A stretch of 64,000 nt of DNA from Burkholderia sp. FERM BP-3421 (GTDB lineage Bacteria; Pseudomonadota; Gammaproteobacteria; Burkholderiales; Burkholderiaceae). Below, one piece after another: positions 29,728 to 37,833 of the stretch (its first letter is position 1; the number at the start of each line of letters is the position of its first letter). The notes under the pieces are model-generated. The model searched no databases, had not been told where the DNA came from, and saw only the letters and a program-made list of their open reading frames with translations. The stretch spans positions 1,860,001-1,924,000 of the forward strand of contig NZ_CP117782.1 in the NCBI RefSeq assembly GCF_028657905.1, written 5' to 3'. The position numbers and the translations under genes are program-made.

Positions 29728-29808
29728 TCAGCGCGGCACGCGCGCTAGCGCTAGCGCGCCTAGCAGCGCACCAGCAGGAAGAAGGGACAGGCGGGAAAAG
29801 GCAGTCAT
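29728..29808 (-). CDS. Candidate leuA leader peptide, 26 residues
   Basis: A short ORF between the leuA promoter and leuA encodes MTAFSRLSLLPAGALLGALA followed by LARVPR and a stop. Seven of 26 residues are leucine, three of them encoded by CTA (L16, L19, L21), a codon rare in DNA of this GC content. Its ATG falls at or within a base or two of the predicted transcription start, so it may be leaderless. The CTA cluster lies inside a 20-base palindrome. I cannot see a T-run terminator before leuA, so if it regulates leuA it may do so by ribosome stalling without a classical attenuator. Confidence 0.45.
   Translation of the reverse strand: MTAFSRLSLLPAGALLGALALARVPR
29740..29759. repeat. Perfect 20-bp palindrome in leuA leader
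   Basis: GCGCGCTAGCGCTAGCGCGC is its own reverse complement. It lies within the candidate leader ORF and could form an RNA hairpin or bind a dimeric regulator. Confidence 0.6.
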
Positions 29809-29815
29809 GCCGAAG

Positions 29816-29844
29816 AATATAGCGGCATTCCGCGAAGCGCGCAA
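29816..29844 (-). promoter_or_regulatory. leuA promoter
   Basis: On the minus strand TTGCGC (29844-29839) is followed by exactly 17 bases and TATATT (29821-29816), five of six matches to the -10 consensus. It lies between the pssA terminator and the leader ORF, and predicts a start site near the leader ATG. Confidence 0.6.
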
Positions 29845-29882
29845 TCGGCTCCACCCCGAAATCGCGCGGCCGGCGGCGCCAT

Positions 29883-29911
29883 GAAAAACGGCGGCCGCGC
29901 GGGCCGCCGTT
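29883..29911 (-). terminator. Terminator after pssA
   Basis: AACGGCGGCC, a five-base loop and GGCCGCCGTT followed by TTTC on the transcribed strand, 21 bases after the pssA stop. A good intrinsic terminator that separates pssA from leuA. Confidence 0.85.
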
Positions 29912-29931
29912 CAGGCAGGAAACAATCGGGG

Positions 29932-30801
29932 TCAGTGCTCGCGCTGCGATGAGCGCGCCGGATTGGCGCGGCCCCGCACCGCCATGTAGGCCCAGAACAC
30001 GTAACCCGACAGGCCGTACAGCACGAACAGGCCGAACAGCATCAGCGGCGGGTCCGACGACACCAGCACGAACGCGACCACCACCAGCAGGATCGCCGCG
30101 AACGGCACGCGGTGCCGGACATCGAGCGCCTTGCCGCTGTAGAACGGCGCGTTCGACACCATCGTCACGCCCGCGTAGACGGTCAGCGCGAAGGCGACCC
30201 AGGGCAGCCAGCCGAGTTGGACCGGCACCCGGTTGTCGGTGGCGAGCCACACGAAGCCCGCGATCAGCGCCGCCGCGGCCGGGCTCGGCAGCCCCTGGAA
30301 GAAGCGCTTGTCGACCACGCCGAGATTCGTATTGAAGCGTGCGAGCCGCAGCGCCGCGCCCGAACAGTAGACGAACGCGGCGAGCCAGCCCCAGCGGCCG
30401 AGGTCCTTGAGCACCCACTCGTACATCACGAGCGCGGGCGCGACGCCGAACGACACCATGTCGGACAGGCTGTCGAACTGCTCGCCGAACGCGCTTTGCG
30501 TGTGCGTCATCCGCGCGACCCGCCCGTCCATCCCGTCGAGCACCATCGCGACGAAGATCGCGATCGCGGCGGTCTCGAAGCGCACGTTCATCGCCTGCAC
30601 GACCGCGAAGAAACCGCAGAACAGCGCGGCGGTGGTGAACGCGTTCGGCAGCAGGTAGATCCCGCGCGTCCTCAGAAAGCGCTGGCGCGCGGCGCGCCGG
30701 CTCTCGGGCACCGCCTCCTGCGCGACCGTCTTGTTATGGCGGAACGAGCGCGGCAACGGACCGTTGCTGTTGCGCGGGCGACGCGGTTTGAATGCTGCCA
30801 T
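29932..30801 (-). CDS. pssA: CDP-diacylglycerol-serine O-phosphatidyltransferase
   Basis: PssA makes phosphatidylserine from CDP-diacylglycerol and serine at the inner membrane. The 289-residue protein has several membrane helices. It carries the CDP-alcohol phosphotransferase motif as DGMDGRVARMTHTQSAFGEQ followed by FDSLSD, with the conserved aspartates D89, D92, and the two in FDSLSD. A basic, soluble N-terminal extension of about 45 residues precedes the first helix. It sits 16 bp after psd, so the two phosphatidylethanolamine-pathway genes are co-transcribed. Confidence 0.94.
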   Translation of the reverse strand: MAAFKPRRPRNSNGPLPRSFRHNKTVAQEAVPESRRAARQRFLRTRGIYLLPNAFTTAALFCGFFAVVQAMNVRFETAAIAIFVAMVLDGMDGRVARMTHTQSAFGEQFDSLSDMVSFGVAPALVMYEWVLKDLGRWGWLAAFVYCSGAALRLARFNTNLGVVDKRFFQGLPSPAAAALIAGFVWLATDNRVPVQLGWLPWVAFALTVYAGVTMVSNAPFYSGKALDVRHRVPFAAILLVVVAFVLVSSDPPLMLFGLFVLYGLSGYVFWAYMAVRGRANPARSSQREH

Positions 30802-30817
30802 CGACTCTCCTCGCCGC

Positions 30818-31465
30818 TTACTGTTCGAGTTCGGCGAGAATCGTCGACGACGCGTACACCTTTTCGCCGATCGACACCCGCGCCCGGCTGCCGAGCGGCA
30901 GATACACGTCGACGCGCGAACCGAATCGGATGAACCCGTAGCGCTGGCCGCGCGCGAGCGGCTCGCCGGCGCGCACGTAGCAGAGGATCCGGCGCGCGAT
31001 GAGGCCCGCGATCTGCACCGACGTCACGGTATGGCCGCTGCCCGTCTGGATCACGACCGCGTTGCGCTCGTTGTCGGTCGACGCCTTGTCGAGATCGGCG
31101 TTCAGGAACGCGCCCGGGAAATACTGGACCTTGCTGATCGCGCCGTCGACCGGCGAACGCTGCGAGTGCACGTTGAACACGTTCATGAACACGCTGATCT
31201 TCAGCGCGTCACGATCGGCGTACGGATCGCGCGTCGTTTCCACCGCGACGATCCGGCCGTCGGCCGGGCACAGCACCGCGTTGGCCTGCGACGGAATCGG
31301 CCGCGCGGGATCGCGGAAGAACTGCACCACGAAGGCGAGCAGCAGCCAGAACAGCAAGGCGACGAGGCCGAACCCGAAGACAGCCTGGACCAACAGCGCA
31401 ACGGCGGCGGCGATCGCGATGAACGGCCAGCCTTCGCGCGCGATGATCGGATGAGGGTAGTTCAT
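30818..31465 (-). CDS. psd: Phosphatidylserine decarboxylase
   Basis: Psd decarboxylates phosphatidylserine to phosphatidylethanolamine using a pyruvoyl group made by self-cleavage. The 215-residue short-form enzyme has an N-terminal membrane hairpin (about residues 12-42), the motif KISVFMNVFNVHSQRSPVDG, and the FGSR self-cleavage site near residue 182, where serine becomes the pyruvoyl group. The start MNYPHPIIAREGWPF was chosen over an ATG 13 codons upstream. It follows ilvC after a terminator. Confidence 0.94.
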   Translation of the reverse strand: MNYPHPIIAREGWPFIAIAAAVALLVQAVFGFGLVALLFWLLLAFVVQFFRDPARPIPSQANAVLCPADGRIVAVETTRDPYADRDALKISVFMNVFNVHSQRSPVDGAISKVQYFPGAFLNADLDKASTDNERNAVVIQTGSGHTVTSVQIAGLIARRILCYVRAGEPLARGQRYGFIRFGSRVDVYLPLGSRARVSIGEKVYASSTILAELEQ

Positions 31466-31502
31466 GGAGTGGTTCTTTGAATTGCAAAGCCCGTAGGATA
31501 GC

Positions 31503-31541
31503 AAAAGCCGCCCGCGGCACTGCGGCCTTTGGGCGGCTTTT
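31503..31541 (-). terminator. Terminator after ilvC
   Basis: AAAAGCCGCCC pairs with GGGCGGCTTTT around a 17-base loop. On the minus strand the stem ends in TTTT. It lies between ilvC and psd and should end the ilvBNC transcript. The symmetric A/T flanks make it potentially bidirectional. Confidence 0.82.
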
Positions 31542-31585
31542 TGATGCCGACCCTCCGTTTCCGGGGGTCGGATGTGTTCGATCGC

Positions 31586-32602
31586 TTAGTTCTTCGACTG
31601 GTCGACGAGCTTGTTCTTCGCGATCCACGGCATCATCGCGCGCAGCTTCGCGCCGACCTGCTCGATCTGGTGCTCGGCGGTCAGGCGGCGGCGCGACTGC
31701 AGCGTCGGCGCGCCGGCCTTGTTCTCGAGAATGAAGCTCTTCGCGTACTCGCCCGTCTGGATGTCGTGCAGGCACTGCTTCATCGCCTTCTTCGTCTCTT
31801 CCGTGACGACGCGCGGGCCGGTCACGTACTCGCCGTACTCGGCGTTGTTCGAGATCGAGTAGTTCATGTTCGCGATGCCGCCTTCGTAGATCAGGTCGAC
31901 GATCAGCTTCAGTTCGTGCAGGCACTCGAAGTACGCCATTTCCGGCGCGTAGCCCGCTTCCACCAGCGTCTCGAAGCCGGCCTTGATCAGCTCGACAGTG
32001 CCGCCGCACAGCACGGCCTGTTCGCCGAACAGGTCGGTTTCGGTCTCTTCGCGGAAGTTGGTCTCGATGATGCCGGCACGGCCGCCGCCGTTCGCCGCCG
32101 CGTACGACAGCGCGATGTCGCGCGCCGCGCCCGACTTGTCCTGCGCGACCGCGATCAGGTGCGGCACGCCGCCGCCCTGCGCGTAGGTGCCGCGCACGGT
32201 GTGGCCCGGCGCCTTCGGCGCGATCATGATCACGTCCAGATCCGCGCGCGGGACCACCTGGCCGTAGTGGACGTTGAAGCCGTGCGCGAACGCGAGCGCT
32301 GCGCCCTGCTTGATGTTCGCGTGCACTTCCTTCGCGTAGACCTCGGCGATCTGCTCGTCGGGCAACAGCATCATCACGACGTCGGCGCCCTTCACCGCTT
32401 CCGCCACTTCCTTCACCGTGAGGCCCGCGTTCTCGGCCTTGCTCCACGACGCGCCACCCTTGCGCAGGCCGACCGTCACGTTCACGCCGCTGTCCTTCAG
32501 GTTCAGCGCGTGCGCATGGCCTTGCGAGCCGTAGCCGATGATCGTGATCTGCTTGCCCTTGATGAGGGAGAGGTCAGCGTCTTTGTCGTAGAAAACTTTC
32601 AT
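31586..32602 (-). CDS. ilvC: Ketol-acid reductoisomerase (NADP+), class I
   Basis: IlvC performs the Mg2+- and NADPH-dependent isomeroreduction of acetolactate in valine and isoleucine synthesis. The 338-residue class I enzyme has the nucleotide motif GYGSQGHAHA at about residues 23-32, the catalytic H107, and the Mg2+ ligands D190 and E194 in ETETDLFGEQ. It is the last gene of ilvB-ilvN-ilvC, 96 bp after ilvN. Confidence 0.97.
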   Translation of the reverse strand: MKVFYDKDADLSLIKGKQITIIGYGSQGHAHALNLKDSGVNVTVGLRKGGASWSKAENAGLTVKEVAEAVKGADVVMMLLPDEQIAEVYAKEVHANIKQGAALAFAHGFNVHYGQVVPRADLDVIMIAPKAPGHTVRGTYAQGGGVPHLIAVAQDKSGAARDIALSYAAANGGGRAGIIETNFREETETDLFGEQAVLCGGTVELIKAGFETLVEAGYAPEMAYFECLHELKLIVDLIYEGGIANMNYSISNNAEYGEYVTGPRVVTEETKKAMKQCLHDIQTGEYAKSFILENKAGAPTLQSRRRLTAEHQIEQVGAKLRAMMPWIAKNKLVDQSKN

Positions 32603-32698
32603 GATGGTTCCTTCGCTTATTCAGTAATGGTTCAAATCAAATGGGGTGCTGCGACCGGGACACGACGGTTTGCCCGGCTTCGTACGATCCGGCGGGCG

Positions 32699-33190
32699 TC
32701 ACACCTTCAGGATGCGCTCGCCGCGGCCGATGCCGGAGCTGCCGGTACGCACGGTCTCGAGGATCGCGCTGGCGTCCAGCCCCTGGATGAATGCGTCGAG
32801 CTTGTCGCTCGCGCCCGTCAATTCGATCGTGTAGGTCTTCTCGGTCACGTCGATGATGCGGCCGCGGAAAATGTCCGCCATCCGCTTCATCTCCTCGCGC
32901 TCCTTGCCTACTGCCCTGACCTTGATCAGCATCAGCTCGCGTTCGATGTGGGCACCGTCGGTCAGGTCCACCACTTTCACCACCTCGATCAGGCGGTTCA
33001 GATGCTTCGTGATCTGTTCGATCACGTCGTCGGAGCCAATGGAAACGATCGTGAGCCGCGACAGCGACTGGTCTTCGGTCGGCGCCACCGTCAAGGTTTC
33101 GATGTTGTAGCCTCGCGCGGAAAACAGGCCGACGACGCGCGACAGCGCGCCCGGTTCGTTTTCCAGCAGCACGGAAATGATGTGTCTCAT
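32699..33190 (-). CDS. ilvN: Acetolactate synthase small (regulatory) subunit
   Basis: IlvN activates IlvB and confers valine feedback inhibition. The 163-residue protein starts MRHIISVLLENEPGALSRVVGLFSARGYNIETLTV, an ACT domain, followed by the ALS_ss C-terminal domain. The start was placed at the conserved MRHIISVLLE, seven codons inside the longest frame. A GC-rich hairpin without a T run lies in the 96-bp spacer to ilvB and may set subunit ratios. Confidence 0.96.
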   Translation of the reverse strand: MRHIISVLLENEPGALSRVVGLFSARGYNIETLTVAPTEDQSLSRLTIVSIGSDDVIEQITKHLNRLIEVVKVVDLTDGAHIERELMLIKVRAVGKEREEMKRMADIFRGRIIDVTEKTYTIELTGASDKLDAFIQGLDASAILETVRTGSSGIGRGERILKV

Positions 33191-33286
33191 GTTCGCTTGT
33201 TCCCGGTTCATTCTCGACTCGCCAGATTCGCCCGCGCCCCGGCGGCCCGCCCTTCGTGAAGGCGGGCGCGGCGGCGCGGCGCGCCG

Positions 33287-35050
33287 TTACAGGTCTTCCG
33301 ACCCGAGCAGCATCTCGGTGATGCCCTTGCCGGCCTGAACCATCGGCCAGACGTTCTCGGTCGGATCGGTCTGGAAATCGAGGAACACGGTGCGATCCTT
33401 CAGACGCAACGCTTCCCGCAGCGCCGGCTCGACGTCCGCGCTTTTCTCGATCCGCATCCCGACGTGGCCGAAGGCCTCGGCGAGCTTCACGAAATCCGGC
33501 AGCGCATCCATGTACGAATGCGAATAGCGCTTGCTGTATTCGATCTGCTGCCACTGGCGCACCATGCCCAGGTAGCGGTTGTTCAGCGAAATGATCTTCA
33601 CGGGCGTGTCGTACTGCTTGCAGGTCGACAGCTCCTGGATGCACATCTGGATCGAGCCTTCGCCTGTGATGCACAGCACGTCGTCGTCCGGGTGCGCCAT
33701 CTTGACGCCCATCGCCGCCGGCAGGCCGAAGCCCATCGTGCCGAGGCCGCCCGAGTTGATCCAGCGGCGCGGCTGGTTGAAGCGGTAGAACTGCGCCGCC
33801 CACATCTGGTGCTGGCCGACGTCGGAGCACACGAAGGCGTTGCCGCCCGTCAGCTCCCACGCCTTCTCGACCACGTACTGCGGCTTGATGATCTCGCTCT
33901 CGCGGTCGAACTTCAGGCAGTCCTTCGCGCGCCAGCCCTCGATGTCCTTCCACCATTGCGCGAGCGCCTCGGTGTCCGGGCCGTGGTCGGCCGTCTGCAG
34001 CTGCTCGATCAGTTCCTTCAGCACTTCCTTCACGTCGCCGACGATCGGGATGTCGACCTTCACGCGCTTGCTGATCGACGACGGATCGATGTCGATGTGG
34101 ACGATCTTGCGCGGCCGCGACGCGAAGTGCGCCGGATCGCCGATCACGCGGTCGTCGAAGCGCGCGCCGATCGCGATCAGCACGTCGCAGTGCTGCATCG
34201 CCATGTTGGCTTCGTAGGTGCCGTGCATGCCGAGCATGCCGAGGAACTTGCGGTCCGACGCGCGATAGCCGCCCAGGCCCATCAGCGTGTTGGTGACCGG
34301 GTAGCCGAGCAGGTCGACGAACTGGTTCAGCTCGCGCGACGCATCGGCGAGGATGATCCCGCCGCCCGTGTAGATGTACGGCCGCTTGGCCGACAGCAGC
34401 AGCGACACGGCCTTGCGGATCTGACCCGAATGGCCCTTCGTGACCGGGTTGTACGAACGCAGCGCGACGCTCTTGACCGGCGTGTATTCGCACGGGGTCT
34501 TCGAGATGTCCTTCGGGATGTCGATCAGCACCGGGCCGGGACGGCCGGTACGGGCGATATAGAACGCTTTCTTGACGGTTTCGGCCAGGTCGCGCACGTC
34601 CTTCACGAGGAAGTTGTGCTTCACGCACGGGCGCGTGATGCCGACCGTGTCGCATTCCTGGAATGCATCCTGACCGATCGCGGCGGTCGGCACCTGGCCA
34701 CTGATCACGACGAGCGGGATCGAGTCCATGTAGGCGGTGGCGATGCCGGTGACCGCGTTGGTGACGCCGGGGCCGGAAGTGACGAGACAGACGCCGACCT
34801 GGCCGGTGGAGCGCGCATAGGCATCCGCCGCGTGCACGGCCGCCTGTTCGTGGCGCACCAGCACGTGCTGGATCTTGTCCTGCTTGTACAGCTCGTCGTA
34901 GATATAGAGAACCGAGCCGCCGGGATATCCCCAGACGAATTCGACCTGTTCGTCGGCCAGTGCCTTCATCAGCACGGTGGCGCCAATCGAGCCGGTTTGC
35001 GTAGGGGAAAGGGGTTCCGACGTGGAGAATTCCGCGCTGGGCATGTTCAT
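33287..35050 (-). CDS. ilvB: Acetolactate synthase large (catalytic) subunit
   Basis: The catalytic subunit condenses pyruvate (or pyruvate and 2-ketobutyrate) with thiamine diphosphate and FAD. The 587-residue protein has the catalytic glutamate E68 in RHEQAAVHAADAYARSTG and the central FAD domain. The diphosphate-binding motif is GEGSIQMCIQELSTC...NN, with the GDG of the consensus as GEG. A second ATG two codons in is an equally possible start. First gene of ilvBNC. Confidence 0.96.
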   Translation of the reverse strand: MNMPSAEFSTSEPLSPTQTGSIGATVLMKALADEQVEFVWGYPGGSVLYIYDELYKQDKIQHVLVRHEQAAVHAADAYARSTGQVGVCLVTSGPGVTNAVTGIATAYMDSIPLVVISGQVPTAAIGQDAFQECDTVGITRPCVKHNFLVKDVRDLAETVKKAFYIARTGRPGPVLIDIPKDISKTPCEYTPVKSVALRSYNPVTKGHSGQIRKAVSLLLSAKRPYIYTGGGIILADASRELNQFVDLLGYPVTNTLMGLGGYRASDRKFLGMLGMHGTYEANMAMQHCDVLIAIGARFDDRVIGDPAHFASRPRKIVHIDIDPSSISKRVKVDIPIVGDVKEVLKELIEQLQTADHGPDTEALAQWWKDIEGWRAKDCLKFDRESEIIKPQYVVEKAWELTGGNAFVCSDVGQHQMWAAQFYRFNQPRRWINSGGLGTMGFGLPAAMGVKMAHPDDDVLCITGEGSIQMCIQELSTCKQYDTPVKIISLNNRYLGMVRQWQQIEYSKRYSHSYMDALPDFVKLAEAFGHVGMRIEKSADVEPALREALRLKDRTVFLDFQTDPTENVWPMVQAGKGITEMLLGSEDL

Positions 35051-35195
35051 CTTGAACCTTTCAAATTTTCGGCAAAAAATTGATCGGGTGCTCTCTGCTG
35101 GGCTTGTGGCTCAGGTTCAAGCGGCGCGTCCAGTTGAATGGCGGGCTTCTTGGGCCTGCCTCAAATGTGACCATCACTTATGTTGCGAACTGGCA

Positions 35196-35224
35196 ACGAT
35201 AGCGGCTCGCACGCGGCTGGTCAA
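35196..35224 (-). promoter_or_regulatory. ilvBNC promoter
   Basis: On the minus strand TTGACC (35224-35219), 17 bases, then TATCGT (35201-35196). This predicts a 5' leader of about 140 bases before ilvB. The leader has a small GGC-rich stem but no leucine/valine-rich peptide. The 35051-35406 gap is otherwise the divergent control region for ilvB and the sigma factor gene. Confidence 0.6.
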
Positions 35225-35406
35225 GCACAAAATCCCGCACTGCATCAAGGGCCCGGAACCCTTGCCGGACGGGCCGTGGGGCCGGACCCGGGCCCGCCGC
35301 GCGCTGATCGGGATGCCCTCCGGCCCAAAATTTGTTAGCATCCGCCAGTTTTACTGAATTTTTCGACCTATTCGCCGCGGGCGCGAGAGCGCAGACCTTT
35401 CACGGA

Positions 35407-35970
35407 ATGGCATCAGACAAGGAACTCGCCGACTTCCTCGCGGGCGTCGAAAGGCGCGCGTTCAAGCAGGCTGCTTACGCCGTGCGCGACGACGACGCAT
35501 CGCTCGATATCGTGCAGGACGCGATGATCAAGCTCGCGGAAAAATACGGCGACCGGCCGGCCGGTGAATTGCCGCTCCTTTTTCAGCGGATCCTCCAGAA
35601 CGCGATCCACGACTATTTCCGCCGCCAGAAGGTGCGCAATACGTGGGTCAGCCTGTTCTCGTCGCTGAACAACACCGACGACGACGAATTCGACCCGCTC
35701 GAAACCCTCGAGGCGCAGGACGGCGGCGCCGGCGTCGAAAGCAGCGAAACCCGCCTCGAACGGGAGCAGGTGCTCGCGCTGATCGACGGCGAGATCCAGA
35801 AGCTTCCGGCGCGTCAACGGGAAGCGTTCCTGATGCGTTATTGGGAAGATATGGATGTCGCCGAGACAGCCGCCGCCATGGGGTGCTCCGAGGGCAGCGT
35901 CAAGACGCATTGCTCCCGAGCCACTCATGCGCTGGCGCAAGCGCTCAAGGCCAAAGGAATCACGCTATGA
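35407..35970 (+). CDS. ECF-type RNA polymerase sigma factor
   Basis: A 187-residue sigma-70 family factor of extracytoplasmic-function size. Region 2 covers about residues 25-90 (AAYAVRDDDASLDIVQDAMIKLA, FQRILQNAIHDYFRRQKVRN). Region 4 covers about 130-182, with the helix-turn-helix LPARQREAFLMRYWEDMDVAETAAAMGCSEGSVKTHCSRA split over its two halves. An acidic linker (NNTDDDEFDPLETLEAQD) joins them. The ATG at 35407 was chosen over an upstream one with a non-homologous leader. It overlaps the DUF3619 gene by four bases (ATGA). Signal and regulon unknown. Confidence 0.9.
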   Translation: MASDKELADFLAGVERRAFKQAAYAVRDDDASLDIVQDAMIKLAEKYGDRPAGELPLLFQRILQNAIHDYFRRQKVRNTWVSLFSSLNNTDDDEFDPLETLEAQDGGAGVESSETRLEREQVLALIDGEIQKLPARQREAFLMRYWEDMDVAETAAAMGCSEGSVKTHCSRATHALAQALKAKGITL

Positions 35971-36389
35971 GCTCCGCTCCCGCTACGAAAGAACTCGAAT
36001 TCGCCCTGAAGGTGCGCCGCGCGCTCGACGAGCAGGCTGCCGCGCTGCCCGCGTCGACCGCCGAGCGCCTCGCGCGAGCGCGCCGCGCCGCGCTCGCGCG
36101 CAGGAAGCCCGAGGCGGCGCTGGTGCTGGTGCCCGCGTTCGCGGGCGGCGCCAGCACGCTCGGCCTGCCGTTCGGCGAAGCGCCGCGCCCGGCCTCGCTC
36201 GGGCGCCGGCTGCTGCGCGCCTGGCCGCTCGCGCTCCTGCTCGCCGGCCTGGTCGGGATCGCCTACTGGGAAGATCAGCAGCGCACGGCGGAGCTTGCGG
36301 ACATCGACGCGGCCATGTTGAGCGACAACCTGCCCCTCGACGCGTATCTCGACCACGGGTTCAACGCGTACCTGTCTCACAGCCACTAA
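35967..36389 (+). CDS. DUF3619 family single-pass membrane protein, possible anti-sigma factor
   Basis: A 140-residue protein with an N-terminal soluble helical part (ATKELEFALKVRRALDEQAA), one membrane helix (LLRAWPLALLLAGLVGIAYW, about residues 84-103) and a short acidic outer segment ending NAYLSHSH. The family is DUF3619. Its size, topology and ATGA overlap with an ECF sigma gene fit an anti-sigma factor, but no zinc-binding HxxxCxxC motif is present, so this role is inferred only from layout. Confidence 0.75.
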   Translation: MSSAPATKELEFALKVRRALDEQAAALPASTAERLARARRAALARRKPEAALVLVPAFAGGASTLGLPFGEAPRPASLGRRLLRAWPLALLLAGLVGIAYWEDQQRTAELADIDAAMLSDNLPLDAYLDHGFNAYLSHSH

Positions 36390-36411
36390 CCGCTACACGA
36401 GGACCGCACGG

Positions 36412-37155
36412 GTGAGTCAGAAACGGGGACTGGCCGTCTTTTTCGGATCGGTGATCGCGCTCGTCATCGCGTACGCCGCCACCTACCCGCGCTTCCACCC
36501 GCAACCGGCAGCCGTCGCCGTGGCGAGCGCGCCGGCGCTGGCCTCGGCCGCGATCGCGCTGACCACCGAGTTTCCCGCGCTGCCGTCGCAAAGCCCGCTG
36601 TCGTGGGCGCGGCTTTCGCCCGCGCAGCGCGTCGCGCTCGCGCCCTTCGAGAACCAATGGGACGCGTTCAGCGACGCCCGCAAGCGCAAGTGGCTCAAGA
36701 TCGCCGCGCGTTTCTCGAAGCTCTCGCCCGACGCGCAAAAGCGCCTGCACGAACGCATGAGCGAATGGGTGACGATGACCCCCGAGGAGCGCCGCGTCGC
36801 GCGCGAGAACTACCAGGCCTCGAAGGACCTGCCCGCGCAGGCGCGCGAGAAGGCCTGGAAGGCCTATCAGCAGTTGCCCGAGGAACAGAAGGAAAAGCTC
36901 GCGCTGGTCGAGCGCCGCCGCCGCCCCACGGTCGTCAGCGCGCCGCCGACCGGCAAGAGCGATCGCGACATCAACCGCCTCGTCAACGCGCACGATCGCC
37001 CGGCGAGCGCCCCGGGCGCCGCGGCGCCGACCGTCGCGAGCGCGCCGGCGAGCGCGCCCGTGCCCGCCTCGGCCACGCCCGGCGCCGTCGTGGTGCCCGC
37101 GACGCCGATCCCGGTGTCGCCGTCCGAGGCGCCCTCGATCTTCAACGGCTCGTAA
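36412..37155 (+). CDS. DUF3106 family protein
   Basis: A 247-residue protein with a GTG start, an N-terminal membrane or signal segment (LAVFFGSVIALVIAYAATYP), and a helical core of the DUF3106 type. The core has repeated W/LSPxQRxxLxPxxxxW and LTPEExRxARENYQ motifs (WARLSPAQRVALAPFENQWD, MTPEERRVARENYQASKDLP). A Pro/Ala/Ser-rich tail of about 60 residues follows. The core is probably periplasmic. It is the third gene of the sigma-factor unit, 22 bp after the DUF3619 gene. Function unknown. Confidence 0.8.
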   Translation: MSQKRGLAVFFGSVIALVIAYAATYPRFHPQPAAVAVASAPALASAAIALTTEFPALPSQSPLSWARLSPAQRVALAPFENQWDAFSDARKRKWLKIAARFSKLSPDAQKRLHERMSEWVTMTPEERRVARENYQASKDLPAQAREKAWKAYQQLPEEQKEKLALVERRRRPTVVSAPPTGKSDRDINRLVNAHDRPASAPGAAAPTVASAPASAPVPASATPGAVVVPATPIPVSPSEAPSIFNGS

Positions 37156-37161
37156 GCGGAC

Positions 37162-37671
37162 GTGACGCCCGCCGTCGTCGCCGCCCCCACGCCCTGCGCG
37201 CCGCCCAGCGTGCGGCGCCGGCTTGCCGCGCTGCTCTACGAATGCGTGCTGCTGTTCGGCGTGGTGTTCTTCGCGGGCCTCGCGTTCTCGCTCGCGTTGC
37301 AGCAGCGCAACGGCCTCGTCCATCACAACCTGCTCGCCGCCTGGATCGCGCTCGTGGTCGGCGCGTATTTCGTGTGGTTCTGGACCCACGGCGGCCAGAC
37401 CCTGCCCATGAAAACCTGGCGCCTGCGGCTCGTCGCCGCCGACGGCGCGCCGCTCTCGGTCGCCCGCGCGCTGGCCCGCTACGCGCTCGGCTGGCTGTGG
37501 TTCCTGCCGCCCCTCGCGCTGCATCCGCTCGCCGGCTTCAGCGTGCCCGCCACGCTGGGCTTCACGGCCGCCTGGATCGCGCTGTGGGCGCTCGCCGCCC
37601 GCCTGCACCCGACCCGCCAGTTCCTCCACGACCGGCTGGCCGGCACCCGCGTCGTCCCCGCGCCGCGCTAG
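37162..37671 (+). CDS. RDD family membrane protein
   Basis: A 169-residue protein starting with GTG, with about three to four membrane helices and the RDD family pattern: RRRLAALLYECVLLFGVVF (R near the first helix), WTHGGQTLPMKTWRLRLV, and the ending HDRLAGTRVV. It lies six bases after the DUF3106 stop, so the four genes from the sigma factor onward form one transcription unit. RDD proteins are of uncertain function, some linked to ion transport. Confidence 0.85.
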   Translation: MTPAVVAAPTPCAPPSVRRRLAALLYECVLLFGVVFFAGLAFSLALQQRNGLVHHNLLAAWIALVVGAYFVWFWTHGGQTLPMKTWRLRLVAADGAPLSVARALARYALGWLWFLPPLALHPLAGFSVPATLGFTAAWIALWALAARLHPTRQFLHDRLAGTRVVPAPR

Positions 37672-37770
37672 CCTCCGTCCAATCCCTTCGCACCGCTAAG
37701 CGCCCTCCCCGCGCACGCCCGCCGCACGGGCCCGAGCGCCGTATTCCGTCGTAATAAGAACGTCTTGTGA

Positions 37771-37788
37771 CTGTCATGGCACAGTCAT
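37771..37788 (+). promoter_or_regulatory. Pho box upstream of plcP-like gene
   Basis: CTGTCAT (37771-37777), four bases, then CAGTCAT (37782-37788) matches the PhoB site of two CTGTCAT-type 7-mers at 11-bp spacing with one mismatch. A weaker third copy, ACGTCTT, sits 11 bp upstream at 37760-37766. The site is 46 bp before the chosen start codon and heads an operon of lipid-remodelling type genes. Confidence 0.7.
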
Positions 37789-37833
37789 CGCCGCATGGCG
37801 CAATGCCATCATGTCAACCGGCGCGAGTCATGC

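Noticed and set aside
29621..30418. Continuous frame reading through leuA leader and pssA
   Set aside because: It lies out of frame with pssA and crosses the pssA terminator and leuA promoter, so it is not a gene.
33240..33275. GC hairpin (GCCCGCC...GGCGGGC) between ilvB and ilvN as a terminator
   Set aside because: No T run follows and ilvN and ilvC continue the operon.
35051..35190. Possible ilvB leader peptide (MVTFEAGPRSPPFNW...)
   Set aside because: It has few Leu, Val or Ile residues, no rare codon cluster and no terminator, so attenuation is not supported.
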